In this document: in pieces, positions 45,970-56,753 of the stretch | Numbering within the stretch: position 1 is the first letter of the stretch | Layout: each line of letters starts with the position of its first letter | Assembly (NCBI GenBank): GCA_013176395.1 | Contig: JABMLP010000001.1 | Location: 1,550,001-1,614,000, forward strand | Reading direction: 5' to 3' | DNA: 64,000 nucleotides | Source of the DNA: Venturia oleaginea | Taxonomy: Eukaryota; Ascomycota; Dothideomycetes; Venturiales; Venturiaceae | The notes under the pieces: generated by a model | The model's input: the letters and a program-made list of their open reading frames with translations, nothing else | What the model was told of the DNA's origin: nothing | The model's database searches: none | Position numbers and translations under genes: made by a program

Positions 45970-46961
45970 TCACTTCGCGGAAAATTTGGTCTCTTTGTCG
46001 CATGAAGGACAACGCCAGCTAGTGGTAGCTCTGGTGTAATAGCAGCCCATCACGATCTTGCACTGCCCGCACTCCATGTTATGATATGACGTTCCCTTCT
46101 CAGCAATCTTGGTCATGACATAATTGTCTTGGGGACACCTAGGATTGTCTTGGAACGACTTGGAACATTTACGTTGATCGATTCTCCAGCTCCATCCACA
46201 GCTGCGTTCGCATTGATAGATTGCCACGTTCCAGTTCAAGTAAGGTCTGTGGAATGAACCCTTGTAAATGTCTTTTCCGAATTCGCCGAACGCTGTCATG
46301 ACTTGCGCAAATTCGCCATCATCGTCTTTGAGCAAGGTCTCTAGATGTTCCATGGCTTCACTGACGACGAGTTTACGAAGTGTCTTTGCGTCGTCTTCGG
46401 GGTTGACATAGATCTCTTGGATTGCGAGTGGGAAAGCTGGAAGCTCCCAATCCTTCTCAGCGGCCTCCTTGAACAGCCCAGCAGCGACTTCCTTGAGCTC
46501 GGCGATGTCGTACATGTCCGCAAGTTGGTAGACGTGAACGTGGAGAACGAGGGCGTTGACATTGTCCTTGGTGAGTCGGGTATAATCGCATTTGTACAGG
46601 TACTCCAAGAGCGCCTCGACGGCATCAGGGTCTTGCTCGGAGATATCGATGTTTGCTTCCTTCTTTTCCTTTGTGGTGTCAGTGTTGACAACATTTGCAA
46701 AGTGCCGCTCAAATGACTCACCTTGAAGTCTTTGGTGCAGACATTGTAGAAGAACTTTGACTGCGAGGAGATGATGTTCTTGTGGACTTTGAAGACCTTG
46801 TTGTCTTTGACGGTGATGGTCATGTCGGAGAAGTCGTCGGAGTCTAGAAGACTGGTTGAATGTTAGACAATCAAACTGCAAAGAGCTTGGTTCTGGTAGA
46901 GGATGTTTGCCTAACTTGCGGCGCCTTTCTTTAAGGTCGCGCCTTGGTTCTCGATTGTCAT
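45970..46961 (-). CDS. BTB/POZ-domain protein, copy D (only intact family member here)
   Basis: Three exons: 46961-46916 (MTIENQGATLKKGAA), about 46851-46722 (LLDSDDFSDMTITVKDNKVF, then HKNIISSQSKFFYN) and 46668-45970, giving about 290 residues. The exon 2/3 junction (GTGAGT donor, phase 0) is clear. The exon 1/2 junction is not, because the donor seems to have lost a G compared with copy E, so an alternative acceptor may be used. The BTB fold occupies about residues 15-85. A helical middle follows (VYQLADMYDIAELKEVAAGL), then GEFGKDIYKGSF and a C-terminal zinc-ribbon-like set of cysteines (CERSCGW, CPQDN, CGQCKIVMGC, CPSC). BTB proteins dimerise and often act as ubiquitin-ligase adaptors or transcriptional partners; which applies here is unknown. 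Confidence 0.85.
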
Positions 46962-47371
46962 CTTGTTTGGTTTAGAAGATTTGTGATGTTTGATATACGA
47001 AGGGAGGACTTTTTATGTTGGCCGTTTGTGTTGAACCCTGCTGACTGACCTCCATAATAGATTCCAGCGAGAATTAACAACACTCTTTTTAGGGTTGAAA
47101 AACGGCACCGCTCAATCAACAAACTTCAAAGTTAGGGCTTCATGAGCAGCAAGCATAGCGATTGACTCCATTACAGTCTACGGGAGGGGGACGTGAAAAT
47201 AATATCCCAAATTCAGTGCTATGCCTACGGCCTTTCGCCGCGCGCTTGTTCTTTTAGGATCAGTGAAAGTAGCCATAAATTCCTTCTTCCATTTCCAACG
47301 CCTGTAATCCTTCTCCAGCTAACCAATCAAAACTTTTTAACCAAGTGATGCTGCCAGGTTGAGGCCCAATG
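46962..47371. other. promoter side of copy D and 3' side of copy E
   Basis: No coding sequence recognised. Confidence 0.6.
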
Positions 47372-48419
47372 TCAGACTCTAGGTCCGCCTGAAGTTCTCT
47401 TGCAATGACACCAGGCACACCACAGACTAGCCGTAACAATATTTTGCGAACCACACTCAAGAACTTTGCTGCAGTTTCTGCAAGTTTGTTTGGTGTAGGT
47501 GAGGTTGGCTACTTGTTCCGGCGCCTGCTTCAACAGATGTTAACTCGAGCAGTAAGGGCACATTGGAGTGTGTCGACAATTCTCAGGTCCAGCCGCTTTG
47601 TCAATGCGGAAGTGAAAATTGTGGAAGGGGCATTTGAAGACGACAGCAGATTGTGTTGACATTGCCTGAAACACGTCCTTCCCAAATACGCCAGTCTCTT
47701 CCATCATGTCTGCAAACTCTCCACCGCCGCTCTTAAAGATAGCGAACCGATTTTCGATTGCTATCTCTACGGCCGCCCGGCGCGGCAGCTGGTCCTTGTT
47801 GTCCGTGTTCTCATAGATTTCTTTGACAATGGGAGTGAAGATCTGAGCATCAACGGTTGTCGTCTTTGACAGATCTTGAAGTTACTTCGCTGCCGTAGAC
47901 TTCAGGGCTTCGATTTCGTATTTATGAGCCGGGCAGTAGACACGGACATGAAGAAGCATTGCATCTGGGTTCTCTTTCACCAGTTCGCTATAATCGCATG
48001 TCTATAAGTAGAGATACAAGGCCTCAACCGCGGCTGGGTCGTCGTGGGAGAGGTCGATATTTCCCGTCTCGGATACCTGCCTACAGTCAATTATCTAGAC
48101 CAAATATTGGAGATGGGCAGCACAGGCGAGTGAGTGCGTGGACTGTTGATACCTCGTGTGAACGCTTTTGACCAACCTTGAATGTGTTCTTCTTGCACGC
48201 ATTAAAGAAGAAATGAGACTGTGGACAGATTACTGCTCTATGAGCCTTAAAGACTTTGCCTTTGCAAGTGAGCGTGAGGCCAGAAAAATTGCCGGAATTC
48301 ATGAGACTAGGAAGAAGGTGAGTATCATATTCACTTTGGAAGGAGATGGTTCACAATTACCTGGCTACGCCTTTCTTCAGAGTGGCGGCTGGATCATCAG
48401 CGGTGATTTCGGTGGCCAT
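47372..48419 (-). pseudogene. BTB/POZ-domain family, copy E (three in-frame stops)
   Basis: The exon pattern is perfect: 48419-48361 (MATEITADDPAATLKKGVA), 48306-48177 (LMNSGNFSGLTLTCKGKVF, then FFFNACKKNTFK) and from 48076 (VSETGNIDLSHDDPAAVEAL). Exon 3 remains in one frame to TGA at 47372-47374 but carries TAG at 48002-48004, TAA at 47882-47884 and TAA at 47540-47542. No frameshift is needed. The CxxC tail is preserved (CPYCSS, CRNCSKVLEC, CAWCHC). Decay by point changes alone suggests recent loss. The ATG faces copy F across about 300 bases. Confidence 0.87.
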
Positions 48420-48719
48420 AGCTGGTGTGAGTTCGATGTTGATGGAGGGTTGTTGAGAGTGAATCAGAGGGACAAGTTCTGATTGAGTGATGAACACAAC
48501 ACTACTTAGTCATAAGCATACACTGAGAAAACATTCTAGGCCACACTTCAACTCACATACACCTTTAGCTACCTTCGCACAACACTCTCACAGTAGCGCG
48601 TAGAGCGATCGTGGTGCTCCGATGTTAGTGCTTTGAGTGACTGCAGGTATCTGGGTCGTACTTAAACACTGACACCAACAATAGGCTCACGCCATCTTCT
48701 TACCGACTCTTCTGTCGTC
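48420..48719. promoter_or_regulatory. intergenic region between head-to-head BTB copies E and F
   Basis: About 300 bases separate the E start codon (48419, minus) from the first recognisable F codons (plus). A shared bidirectional promoter may once have stood here, and the missing 5' part of F may have been deleted here. No clear motif is seen. Confidence 0.35.
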
Positions 48720-49670
48720 GTCATCATCTGTCAGTAGTCACTTTTCTTCCGGAATGCTTGCAAGAAGGACTCTTTTAAGGTATGTTGAAGTGAGTGCCGC
48801 TCATCAATCGAACGGTCGGACTGACTAACATGATACTAGGAGGGAGAGACTGGAATCATCGACCTTCCCGAAGACCAACCACTTGCTGTCAAAGCACTTC
48901 TCGAATTCCTCTACACCGCAAAATACGGCGCGTTTAATGATACAATTCTCCAAGCTCAGACGTACATACTTGGGGACAAATATGGTCTTGATGCGTTGAA
49001 AACAAGTGCCCTAAACAACGTGAAAATCGTTTGTACGTACATTGATCCACTCCACCCACCCGCCATCGCTGCAACGGTGCAATGGACATACAAAAACACA
49101 GAGGAAAACGATGAGATTCGTGGGATCGTTATACTAGGGACTATTCAGAATCTTGAAAGATTGCTGTGGGAAAAAGAGAGTGAATTTTCTGTAATGATGG
49201 CGGCGTTGGGCGAGTTCGGTCGCGATGTTGTACGAGCTGTTCGCTTCTGTAATAAGTTTGAATTGGAGAGGCAGCACTTTCATGCAAGACCACTCCCTCT
49301 CAAAGGTGCGGTTCCAGAGGCGACTTCCGAAGGCGGGTACGATGAAGCTAGCTTGTCCGAAAGCGAGACTTCCCCAAGAGTATCATCTTTGACTACTTAT
49401 CGATGCAAATACTGTATCATGATCTGGAAGATCGATAAGGCGCAGATTCCAAACTTCTCGGATGGGACGTAGTTGCGATGTGTCCAGTGCTGGTCGAGCA
49501 CTATTCTGGAGAAGTGCAACGATCAAAGCTGTCTGCTTCTATATGAGATGGAGTGCGCCAATTGCTTGGTGCGATACCTTTGTAGCAGTGATATTCAGCC
49601 GACTGGATGCACCTGGGCATGCTTTTCCTGTGGTGCTAAAAGTGGCATGCGAAGACCGGAAGATTGCTGA
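48720..49670 (+). pseudogene. BTB/POZ-domain family, copy F (5' truncated, stops)
   Basis: Only the end of the BTB first half is left (IICQ, TAG, SLFFRNACKKDSFK to 48779). A normal intron follows (GTATGT donor, CTGACTAAC branch, ACTAG acceptor at 48839), then an exon from 48840 (EGETGIIDLPEDQPLAVKAL). The frame stays open through MMAALGEFGRDVVRAV and CKYCIMIW, is broken by TAG at 49470-49472, and continues in the same frame with further cysteine pairs (CVQCWSS, CANCLVRY, CFSCGAK) to 49670. Confidence 0.85.
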
Positions 49671-50498
49671 ACATCTCATGGCCACTGCTGAGAATAGGAC
49701 GAGTTTGTTAGAAGAGAGGCAAGATATGATAAAGCATGTCAAGGCAAGCAGAGTGGGTTGCAAAGGGCTCGAATTTGTTCAGTGGACTTGAAGACATTTG
49801 ATAGCATTTGTCAAAATCTGAGGAAGTTCGGTTCGATCAGTAAGTACTCCTAATCTTCAGGGATGGCACGGTCTTTTCCCTATTAAGGAAAAACTCATCC
49901 GCCTCCTCTTTCCTCGCAAACACATCAGCAATCTAACATCATCCCGTCTTTTTAAACACGTGCAACGCATCTAAACAGACTGATCGAGCTCAAGTCTTAA
50001 GTTATCATCTTCTCATATGGAGGCTTGACCTCCTTCGCTCAGTCGGATTTCCCAAACTATGGAAGCCTCGCACCCAAATTGACCTGAATGATGCAAGAAA
50101 GAAAGAAAGAATCCTCGCATAGATGACGTCAGGAAATAACTTGAAGCAAACGACTACGGTGTTATACCTACGTGAGCCCACAAACATCGAATCAAAACCC
50201 ACTCGCTCATCTCGAAGCCCTTAACGAGGGTATACTTTTTACACATTTAGCTCCAGGATCCTTTTCGCACCACAAGAAAAGGCAGAAAAGCATGGACAAT
50301 AGCAGCAAACTGTTTACTTCCGAATAGGCTGATGCATAAGGTAACTGAGTGCCCTTCATTACCCCTCAAGAAAAAAACAAATCATCAACATGAACTCCCA
50401 CCTGACAATCCAATTTGAGTCAATTAGTCAAAGATGCTTCGGAAAAATACATATCGTTCAACATTGTTAATTGCTTCCCCAAGCTTCCTTCTGATCAT
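49671..50498. other. no supportable gene
   Basis: 3' sides of copy F and of the esterase gene. A short GAAA microsatellite (about 50097-50112) is present. Nothing else is seen. Confidence 0.6.
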
Positions 50499-52079
50499 CT
50501 ATTTGCAAACCCAGCTATCAGCCTTCCCAGCATCCCCGCCAAGATACGTATTCCGCCTCGGCCACCTACAATGTCTCCTCTCAATCTGCACCCCAAGACT
50601 TTTTGTATTATTCACATACTTGACCCCAGTAACCGTCTCCGGCGCAGCACCACCTTCAACCCACTGCACCATCGCCATAAGCACATTCCCACCAGCCTCT
50701 TTCGTAGTATATCCAGCACTCTGTCCAATCTCCCAAGCCCCCGGTCCCAAAGAACAATGTGCCATCCCACTAATCCTAAAATATCGATACCACTCATCCA
50801 ATTCAGGAGGGGTCTGACCCATCGTACGCGAAACGAAGTCATAGTATCGCGGTGAGTTTTCCGAAGAGATGAGTTGATCAGCAAGACCATGGTATTGCAA
50901 TAACTTCCCACCCGCATTCTGAAAGCGACTCAAATCCCCCTCCCAAGATTGTACACCCCCCGGGTTCTGGGCGTAGGCGAATTCGACGTCTTTAATACTC
51001 AGTTGTTCAGGTTGCCAAGTGAGATCGTTATAAACAATGTAACGATACCAATCGATTGTAAACTGGTAGGGGATACCGCTGTACATAGCCCCAATGGCGC
51101 CGGTGAGTTCGGAGCCAGGTTGCATACGTGGATATATGAGATCGCCGTTGGAGCCGTAGAAAGGGGCGTAGATTTGACGGACTGTTTCTGCTTGGATGCC
51201 TGTCAGACATGTTCGAATGCTTTCATGTTGTGTGGTGTTCGAGCAGAGGAGATTTTCGGGTCGGTAGTTGCAGAGACTTGGATCTTCGATGATACCGTCC
51301 ATGACTCCATCGAGACCGTCGCATTGGGCCATGACGTCTAAGGCGATGGCGGCCCATTGTGCTGCTGTGACGAACGTGGAGGAAGTATTGGTTCCAGTTT
51401 CAAGGAAGAATTTTCCGGACCAAGATGTGAGGTTGGTGGATGCCACGGCTGGTGCGCCGACGACCACGCCGTCGAAGTCATTGGGGAACATTTGGACAGA
51501 CTTCATTCCTTGTCGTCCGCCGGTGGAACAACCCAAGTAAAAAGATTTCTTGTGCTTTTCACCGTAAAACTGTTCCGTAATCTCCTTCCCGACCAAGACA
51601 TTAGTATGCACACTCCTCCATGCAAAATCAATCACGATGTCTTCATTGTTGTAGAAAGCTCCTCCTGATGTTCCGTTATGACCTGCGTTTGCGCCGACGG
51701 TTGCGAAGCCAAGGCCTGAAGCATAGGCCATGTCGAGGTACTGGATACACCCTGAGACACCTCCATTGCCAGTGCTGAGGAAGCGACCAGTCCAGCTCGA
51801 AGGCAGCCAAGCTTCCATGCTGATCCCGGATCGATTGGTCGTCGAGACGTACATGGTGATGCGGCAGAAATCCGCTGCAATGATTTGAGGTGTGCGGTTA
51901 CATGTTATGTTTGTTTCTGGGAATGTAAGATTGGTGCCTGCTGCTACGAATTTCGATGTCCATATTGTTGTATTAGATAGTTGGAGAGTGGAGATAGCAT
52001 TGGCGCAGGTTTCCTGGAAAGTGGCGTTTGTGGGTGTGGCAGCAAGGCCGAACAGTAAGGGGAAAAGACTTGACCGCAT
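50499..52079 (-). CDS. secreted tannase / feruloyl esterase family hydrolase
   Basis: It hydrolyses ester bonds of plant phenolics (tannins or feruloylated polysaccharides). It is a single exon of 526 residues, the usual family length. The signal peptide is MRSSLFPLLFGLAATPTNA. The alpha/beta-hydrolase nucleophile sits in GCSTGGRQG (Ser185), with Asp401 (HGLADQLIS) and His441 (GMAHCSLGPG). Cys184 and Cys442 next to Ser and His form the family's CS-D-HC pair, which joins the catalytic residues by a disulfide. A calcium-type loop reads CDGLDGVMDGIIEDPSLC (253-270). Many N-glycosylation sequons (NTT, NLT, NRS, NTS) fit secretion. Whether tannins or ferulates are preferred cannot be told from sequence. 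A hexanucleotide repeat directly precedes the ATG. Confidence 0.96.
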   Translation of the reverse strand: MRSSLFPLLFGLAATPTNATFQETCANAISTLQLSNTTIWTSKFVAAGTNLTFPETNITCNRTPQIIAADFCRITMYVSTTNRSGISMEAWLPSSWTGRFLSTGNGGVSGCIQYLDMAYASGLGFATVGANAGHNGTSGGAFYNNEDIVIDFAWRSVHTNVLVGKEITEQFYGEKHKKSFYLGCSTGGRQGMKSVQMFPNDFDGVVVGAPAVASTNLTSWSGKFFLETGTNTSSTFVTAAQWAAIALDVMAQCDGLDGVMDGIIEDPSLCNYRPENLLCSNTTQHESIRTCLTGIQAETVRQIYAPFYGSNGDLIYPRMQPGSELTGAIGAMYSGIPYQFTIDWYRYIVYNDLTWQPEQLSIKDVEFAYAQNPGGVQSWEGDLSRFQNAGGKLLQYHGLADQLISSENSPRYYDFVSRTMGQTPPELDEWYRYFRISGMAHCSLGPGAWEIGQSAGYTTKEAGGNVLMAMVQWVEGGAAPETVTGVKYVNNTKSLGVQIERRHCRWPRRNTYLGGDAGKADSWVCK

Positions 52080-52108
52080 GGTTTCGGTTTCGGTTTCGGT
52101 TTCGGTTT
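52080..52108 (-). repeat. GAAACC repeat abutting the esterase start codon
   Basis: Read on the sense (minus) strand, about five GAAACC units end immediately before the ATG at 52079, so the repeat forms the last part of the 5' leader and sets the start-codon context (ACC before ATG). Confidence 0.9.
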
Positions 52109-52109
52109 A

Positions 52110-53269
52110 ACAATGGGCTGTCTTCAGTGACATTACTATAGGATCGTAGCAAGGGAGGGATAGAACTATATAAGAATTCGCATCTTGCTTGGCACCTGGT
52201 TTTGGGGTACTTTCGTTTGACGGAGTTGCTTTTCAATATCATGTCGGCAGTTTGCATGGCATTTCGAGAAAGTTGAGAGAAGCTTGCCAGACCGAGGACC
52301 TGCAGGGTACCGACGAGATGGGATGTCCGCATTTCCTATTCAGTCGTCAAATCCGTATTACTGTGTGGAGGACTGCCTTGAGGATAGGTTAGCACGGTCG
52401 TGAATGTGGGGAAGTTTGTGGGGATGGTGACTCGCAACAGTTGAGCGGCTCGAGCTGATGGGGGGATATCTGAGGTGGAGAATGTGTGCTCGGATTTGTA
52501 ATCCAGTGGCGGGACTCAAAGAGGGACGAGGCCTTTGAGGGTGAGATCAAGGATATGAGGCCGGCTATTTGCCCAACAGGATAAAATGATGTTCATCTAT
52601 TTCTGTTAGGTATCCAGAGAGAGTTTGTTGTTCAGATCACTTTTCTCCTCTCGAGTGGGGAGAGCCTGGGAGAGGTGGACGGATGACTGTGTCTATGGAG
52701 ATGGGCGCATGCAGCGCACATTGTGTTTGTTGCTGCATATGCAAATGCGGTGGGAGCGATAAGCAGTTGCACTCAGGAGTCTGGACCAGAAAGGAGAGCC
52801 AAGAAGGAGGCTGTCGGCGCCAACACGCCGCCATAAGAAGACACTCTCGGTTCAATGGGATTATTGGAGGGAGCTAAAATTGACTTCAGTTGTCGAAGGC
52901 TTGGGCAAGCCTATCTAAATCCGGCGTAGAATAGCCGGTCACCCCTACCTACGCGTGCTGCGCCAGAAATGACGGATGCTGGCAGTGATAGTCTGGTGTA
53001 TTATAAACAAAGCGAGACTCGGCTGCAGAACAAAACGACACACGTACTCGAGTACTACCCTACTATTTAACGATTGGCATACCAAACGGCATTTATGTGC
53101 TCGCTCCGACCACTGTGCCCGCTCCCGCTCAATTCCATTGCCTGCCTCCCGTTATCTCCACATTACCCAGCCATCCAATTCTTATTTCAACCCAACCCAA
53201 CCACCACGAAGCCACGTAGGGCCATAAAATCCGTCACACCCATTCCTTCCCTGCAACGCAGAGAATACC
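52110..53269. other. divergent promoter region
   Basis: This lies between the esterase (minus) and the coiled-coil gene (plus). Short frames are not protein-like. The last 100 bases are the likely 5' leader of the plus-strand gene. Confidence 0.6.
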
Positions 53270-54374
53270 ATGTTTTTCAAGCGACTTTCCAGAGGCTCAA
53301 GATCCAATTCTTACGTCAACGACGACGACAATTATCTCAACTCTCGCTCCGCTCCAGACGATTCTCCACGACATTCGCTATCGCAGCATAATACTCTCGA
53401 AGGAGGCCCTACTTCGCCCACACAGGAATCCCAGCGGCCCATCAGTCAGGACAAGATGTTCCAGCGATCGCAGGTTCCCTCCGACCCTTATTCAAAGGTC
53501 CAACAATTCAACGGCAGCAGCGTGAACGGGAACGGTAATGCTAATGGCAGAGGCTCCATGGCTATGGACGGGCCTGCAAGCCCCCAATCAAAGCAACCAG
53601 TAGTCGCTCCGCCAGACCTCCTTACGCAAGCTTTCAACCAGCTGGTCATTCCTTACACCGAAAAGATAGCAGACCTCGAGGCCCAGGTAGCAGAGATGCA
53701 ACAATGGGTCGAGAAACTCGAGGCACAGCAAGCAGAGGTCCATAGCTGGATCGATAAGCGCGGCCTGAGACCAGGTATGGCACTCTCTTAGATCAACATG
53801 CCCAACTAACTCGTCCCTTCTAGACGTCCCGCCTTCGATCGCGAAGATTATGGATGGTCAGCCAGATGCTGCGCAGGCCCTCAACGCTCAGCTAGACCGC
53901 AAGATCACCATCGTAAACTTCGACCTGCACCGCTTACAAGACGACCTCAACGATTCAATCTCCTCCTCCCACTTCGCCAGCGCCATGACAAAGTTTTTGC
54001 CCGACATCACGCGTCTCTCCGCCCTCAATACAGGCCCACGCTTCGCTTTCGACCTTATCCTCAAGCTCGGCGGAAACCTCAACTCACACGGCGGTCTGGA
54101 TAGTCACGACCCGGCAGATATCTCCGCGCGCAGGGACTTTTATGCCAGGCTTGATGAAGCCATGGTAGCCGTCGTAAACCGCCGGTTCCAGGAGAATGAA
54201 GACTGGCCCGTTGGTCGCGAGATCAAGCGCATCGAGAAAACAGCCGCATACCTCAGGAACTTTGGAGTCGAGCCATATTTCCCATCTACCCTCGAAGCCA
54301 TGAGGAGAGAGGTGGACTACAGGCAAGCTGGCCCTGCACCGCAGCAGGCACATAGTCCACCTAGATATCAATGA
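53270..54374 (+). CDS. coiled-coil protein of unknown function, conserved-looking
   Basis: The exons 53270-53774 and 53824-54374 (donor GTATGG, acceptor TTCTAG, phase 1) give 351 residues. The first about 125 are disordered, Ser/Asn/Pro-rich. A coiled coil follows (YTEKIADLEAQVAEMQQWVE, about 130-165). The second exon holds a compact helical domain (FDLHRLQDDLNDSISSSHFA, later AMTKFLPDITRLSALNTGPR and RRFQENEDWPVGREIKRIEK). I do not recognise a named family; the well-ordered C-terminal domain suggests real conservation among filamentous fungi. No signal peptide or membrane segment, so probably cytosolic or nuclear. Confidence 0.85.
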
Positions 54375-56608
54375 GCGCAGTCTCTCTACTGCTCACACGT
54401 TCAGATTCCTTGATATGGTGCTGATAAGTGATACTTGATAGGTCTGACAATTGTCCACAGTGGATTCGCAGATGCTTACCTATCGGATCGCGTCCCAGGC
54501 AGCGATATATTCAATGGGCCCTTGCGAACGAGGAGACTAGACCGCTTTTGCCGCTGGGATATGATGTCCGCTCTTATGGCTCCATCGATGACGATGTTGT
54601 TCTTACTGTTTAATATCACGGGGTTTTTGCATGGAGGCGTTTTGTTTTCAATGGCGTAAGGGGGTGTGGTATGACCGAAAGTTTTCGGATTCGCATGCAT
54701 ACCAGCAAAAAAGGATCCTTACGACGTTTTATGACATACACGTTGCGCATTCGTTCGCATTCATCACACTTTTTAATGCTCGAGAATCAATATTTGACAA
54801 ACTGTTGCTCTTTACTTGAACGTTGGTTTCTGTGCTCGTTATGGGATTGTGCCTGTTGTGAAATCGATATCTCAATTATGGATGTCAATGCTTCCTCGTT
54901 GTGTTTCTGCTTGCTTTTGCATTGATGTCCTTGACTTTTCTGTCCTTGTGTCCTGGATTTCCAGTGTACTATCTGCCTGTCTGTATAGCGGTCGCTTTGC
55001 TACTGTGCCCTTCTGGTGCTTTTGTTCCTCTCTTTTCGTGGAACTTGATTTTCCCTTTCGTGCGTGCGTGCGTGACCTTCTCTCCTCGTCTCTTTTCAAG
55101 GGAATATTCCACGTCTCTGTTTTGGTGTTCGTGTCCAGGTACCTCGATCTTGGTACGGATTGATCGTGTTTTTGGAAAAAAGAGGAGATGAATTTTTCTT
55201 TGTGGGAATATTGGTATGGACCGTGGGTTTCACGTTGTCACCTCTTATTATTTAATTATTTAAAAGTAGAAACGGGAAAGTGGTAGGGCGATGATTATTC
55301 ATCATCATAGCTGGGATTTGGGAATTTGGGATTTACAGGACTATGGAGGGAGGGGGAAGCCACCGGTATTGTAAGTAAGAGAGGTGTTCTGGTAATTAAA
55401 TCGTAGTAGATATTATTATTCCAGCTAGTATTTAGGAGTTATAGGATTATAGGGGGAGGGAGGGAGGTTAACGATCTTTTATAAGAGGCACCCTGGCGAT
55501 TTCATCGTGGTGGATAGATATTGTTCAAGCACGAAGGGAATTCGTTAATCTTTCTTGTTTAGATTCTCACCGCGCTGTGCCTATTACAGTAGCGGCGTTG
55601 TTGGCTACGTAATAACTGGTGGAGAGCATGGATTCGCAGCGAGGTGTACTCTCTTTCAACTAGCAAGAGCTGGACGGCGTAAAATTCTTTGAAGCCTTCG
55701 AACGGTTCAGGTGCTCTTTCAAACTTCTTGATTTCGTCTGTCTTCATCTTTCGATGCTCGCACGCGATATCCCCTTGCTTGCAGATTTTTGAATGGTTCA
55801 TGATATCCTACTGTCTGTCCATAGTCTACCACTCTCATGAGGACTGAAGACACATCCTCAGAACACAACAGCCTCTCATGTTTCGTCGGAATGCAAGGTA
55901 CGAATTCCACCACGATTAACCGTGGATGCAATGGAGGTGGACGAACAGGAGGGAAGAAATCGGATGTGCTGTCGAGGAGATCATCCCGGCCAAAGACGCC
56001 ACGTCTCAGCACAGATCACAAAGAGGCGTAGGGCTGCTCCATTCGCAAGGCTGATTTCGAGTTGCTTTCTTGGGAGAAGCTTGATTGCGCCTAGAATGAA
56101 AGGAGACGACAGATTCTCCGATACAAAAATAGAGAAAAGGCACTTCATGTTCAAACAGAGGTCGGAATTCTACAGATTTCGGAGATGAATATCGCCAAGA
56201 ACACATTACCATTGATGAAAATAGTTCAGGGAATATGTTGGAACAACTCTAGCTGTGAGCTCTCTAAAAAGAAGCAGATCGACAAAAAACAAATACCCTA
56301 GGAATCCAGGGTCGGGGCATTATAAATCTCCTGTCATCCCAATCATTCAGCCCGCTCACGTCCATAAACCCTCTCTCATTCCCCATTCCTCCTGACCATC
56401 CCTCCTCTGCATCTTCTTTCCCAGAACTCGTAGTCACGACTTTCTGACACCAAATCACTACCATCCCAGACCTGCCAATTCGTCATCCGGGTCCTTCGCT
56501 CGAGTAGTCCATCCCTCGTCAAAATCTTTTCCTCTTCCGTACCTTCGATTTTAGAAACGTGTTCGCTGGTATTCGCTGGTCTAACTGTAACGCCATGTTG
56601 GCACCCCG
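54375..56608. other. long non-coding stretch
   Basis: The first part is 3' region of the coiled-coil gene. Cys/Val/Phe-rich frames at 54816-55191 come from T-rich sequence and are not credible. An 80-codon minus frame (55559-55801) is protein-like in part (FERAPEPFEGFKEFYAVQLL) but has no recognisable motif and no exon partner. Confidence 0.5.
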
Positions 56609-56753
56609 GCTGCTTTTTATATTCGACCATCTCTCCCGGTGGAGGCTTTGACTTGGCCTTGGTCCAAATGTTGAGGTATAGACAGTCTTCCACATACGCA
56701 GGGCGCCTTGAGGATCTGAGAAGCAAGAATCTCTCGTCAAGTGCCTGTCTCAT
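56609..56753 (-). pseudogene. type-B carboxylesterase fragment
   Basis: The residues YVEDCLYLNIWTKAKSKPPP (near 56702-56640, minus) match the type-B carboxylesterase/lipase signature around EDCLYLN. The family's oxyanion-hole glycine motif, which should follow closely, is missing, and so are the catalytic Ser and His. A short related piece appears upstream in a neighbouring frame (DPQGALRM). This is a small relic of a much longer gene (about 550 residues). Confidence 0.65.

Noticed and set aside
49470..49472. Idea that in-frame TAG/TAA codons in BTB copies are recoded
   Set aside because: Stops fall at different places in different copies and are joined by frameshifts and truncations; intact genes here use TAA/TAG/TGA normally.
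54816..55191. Two Cys/Val/Phe-rich overlapping plus frames
   Set aside because: Composition follows from T-rich 3' sequence; two overlapping frames look equally hydrophobic, which argues against either being coding.
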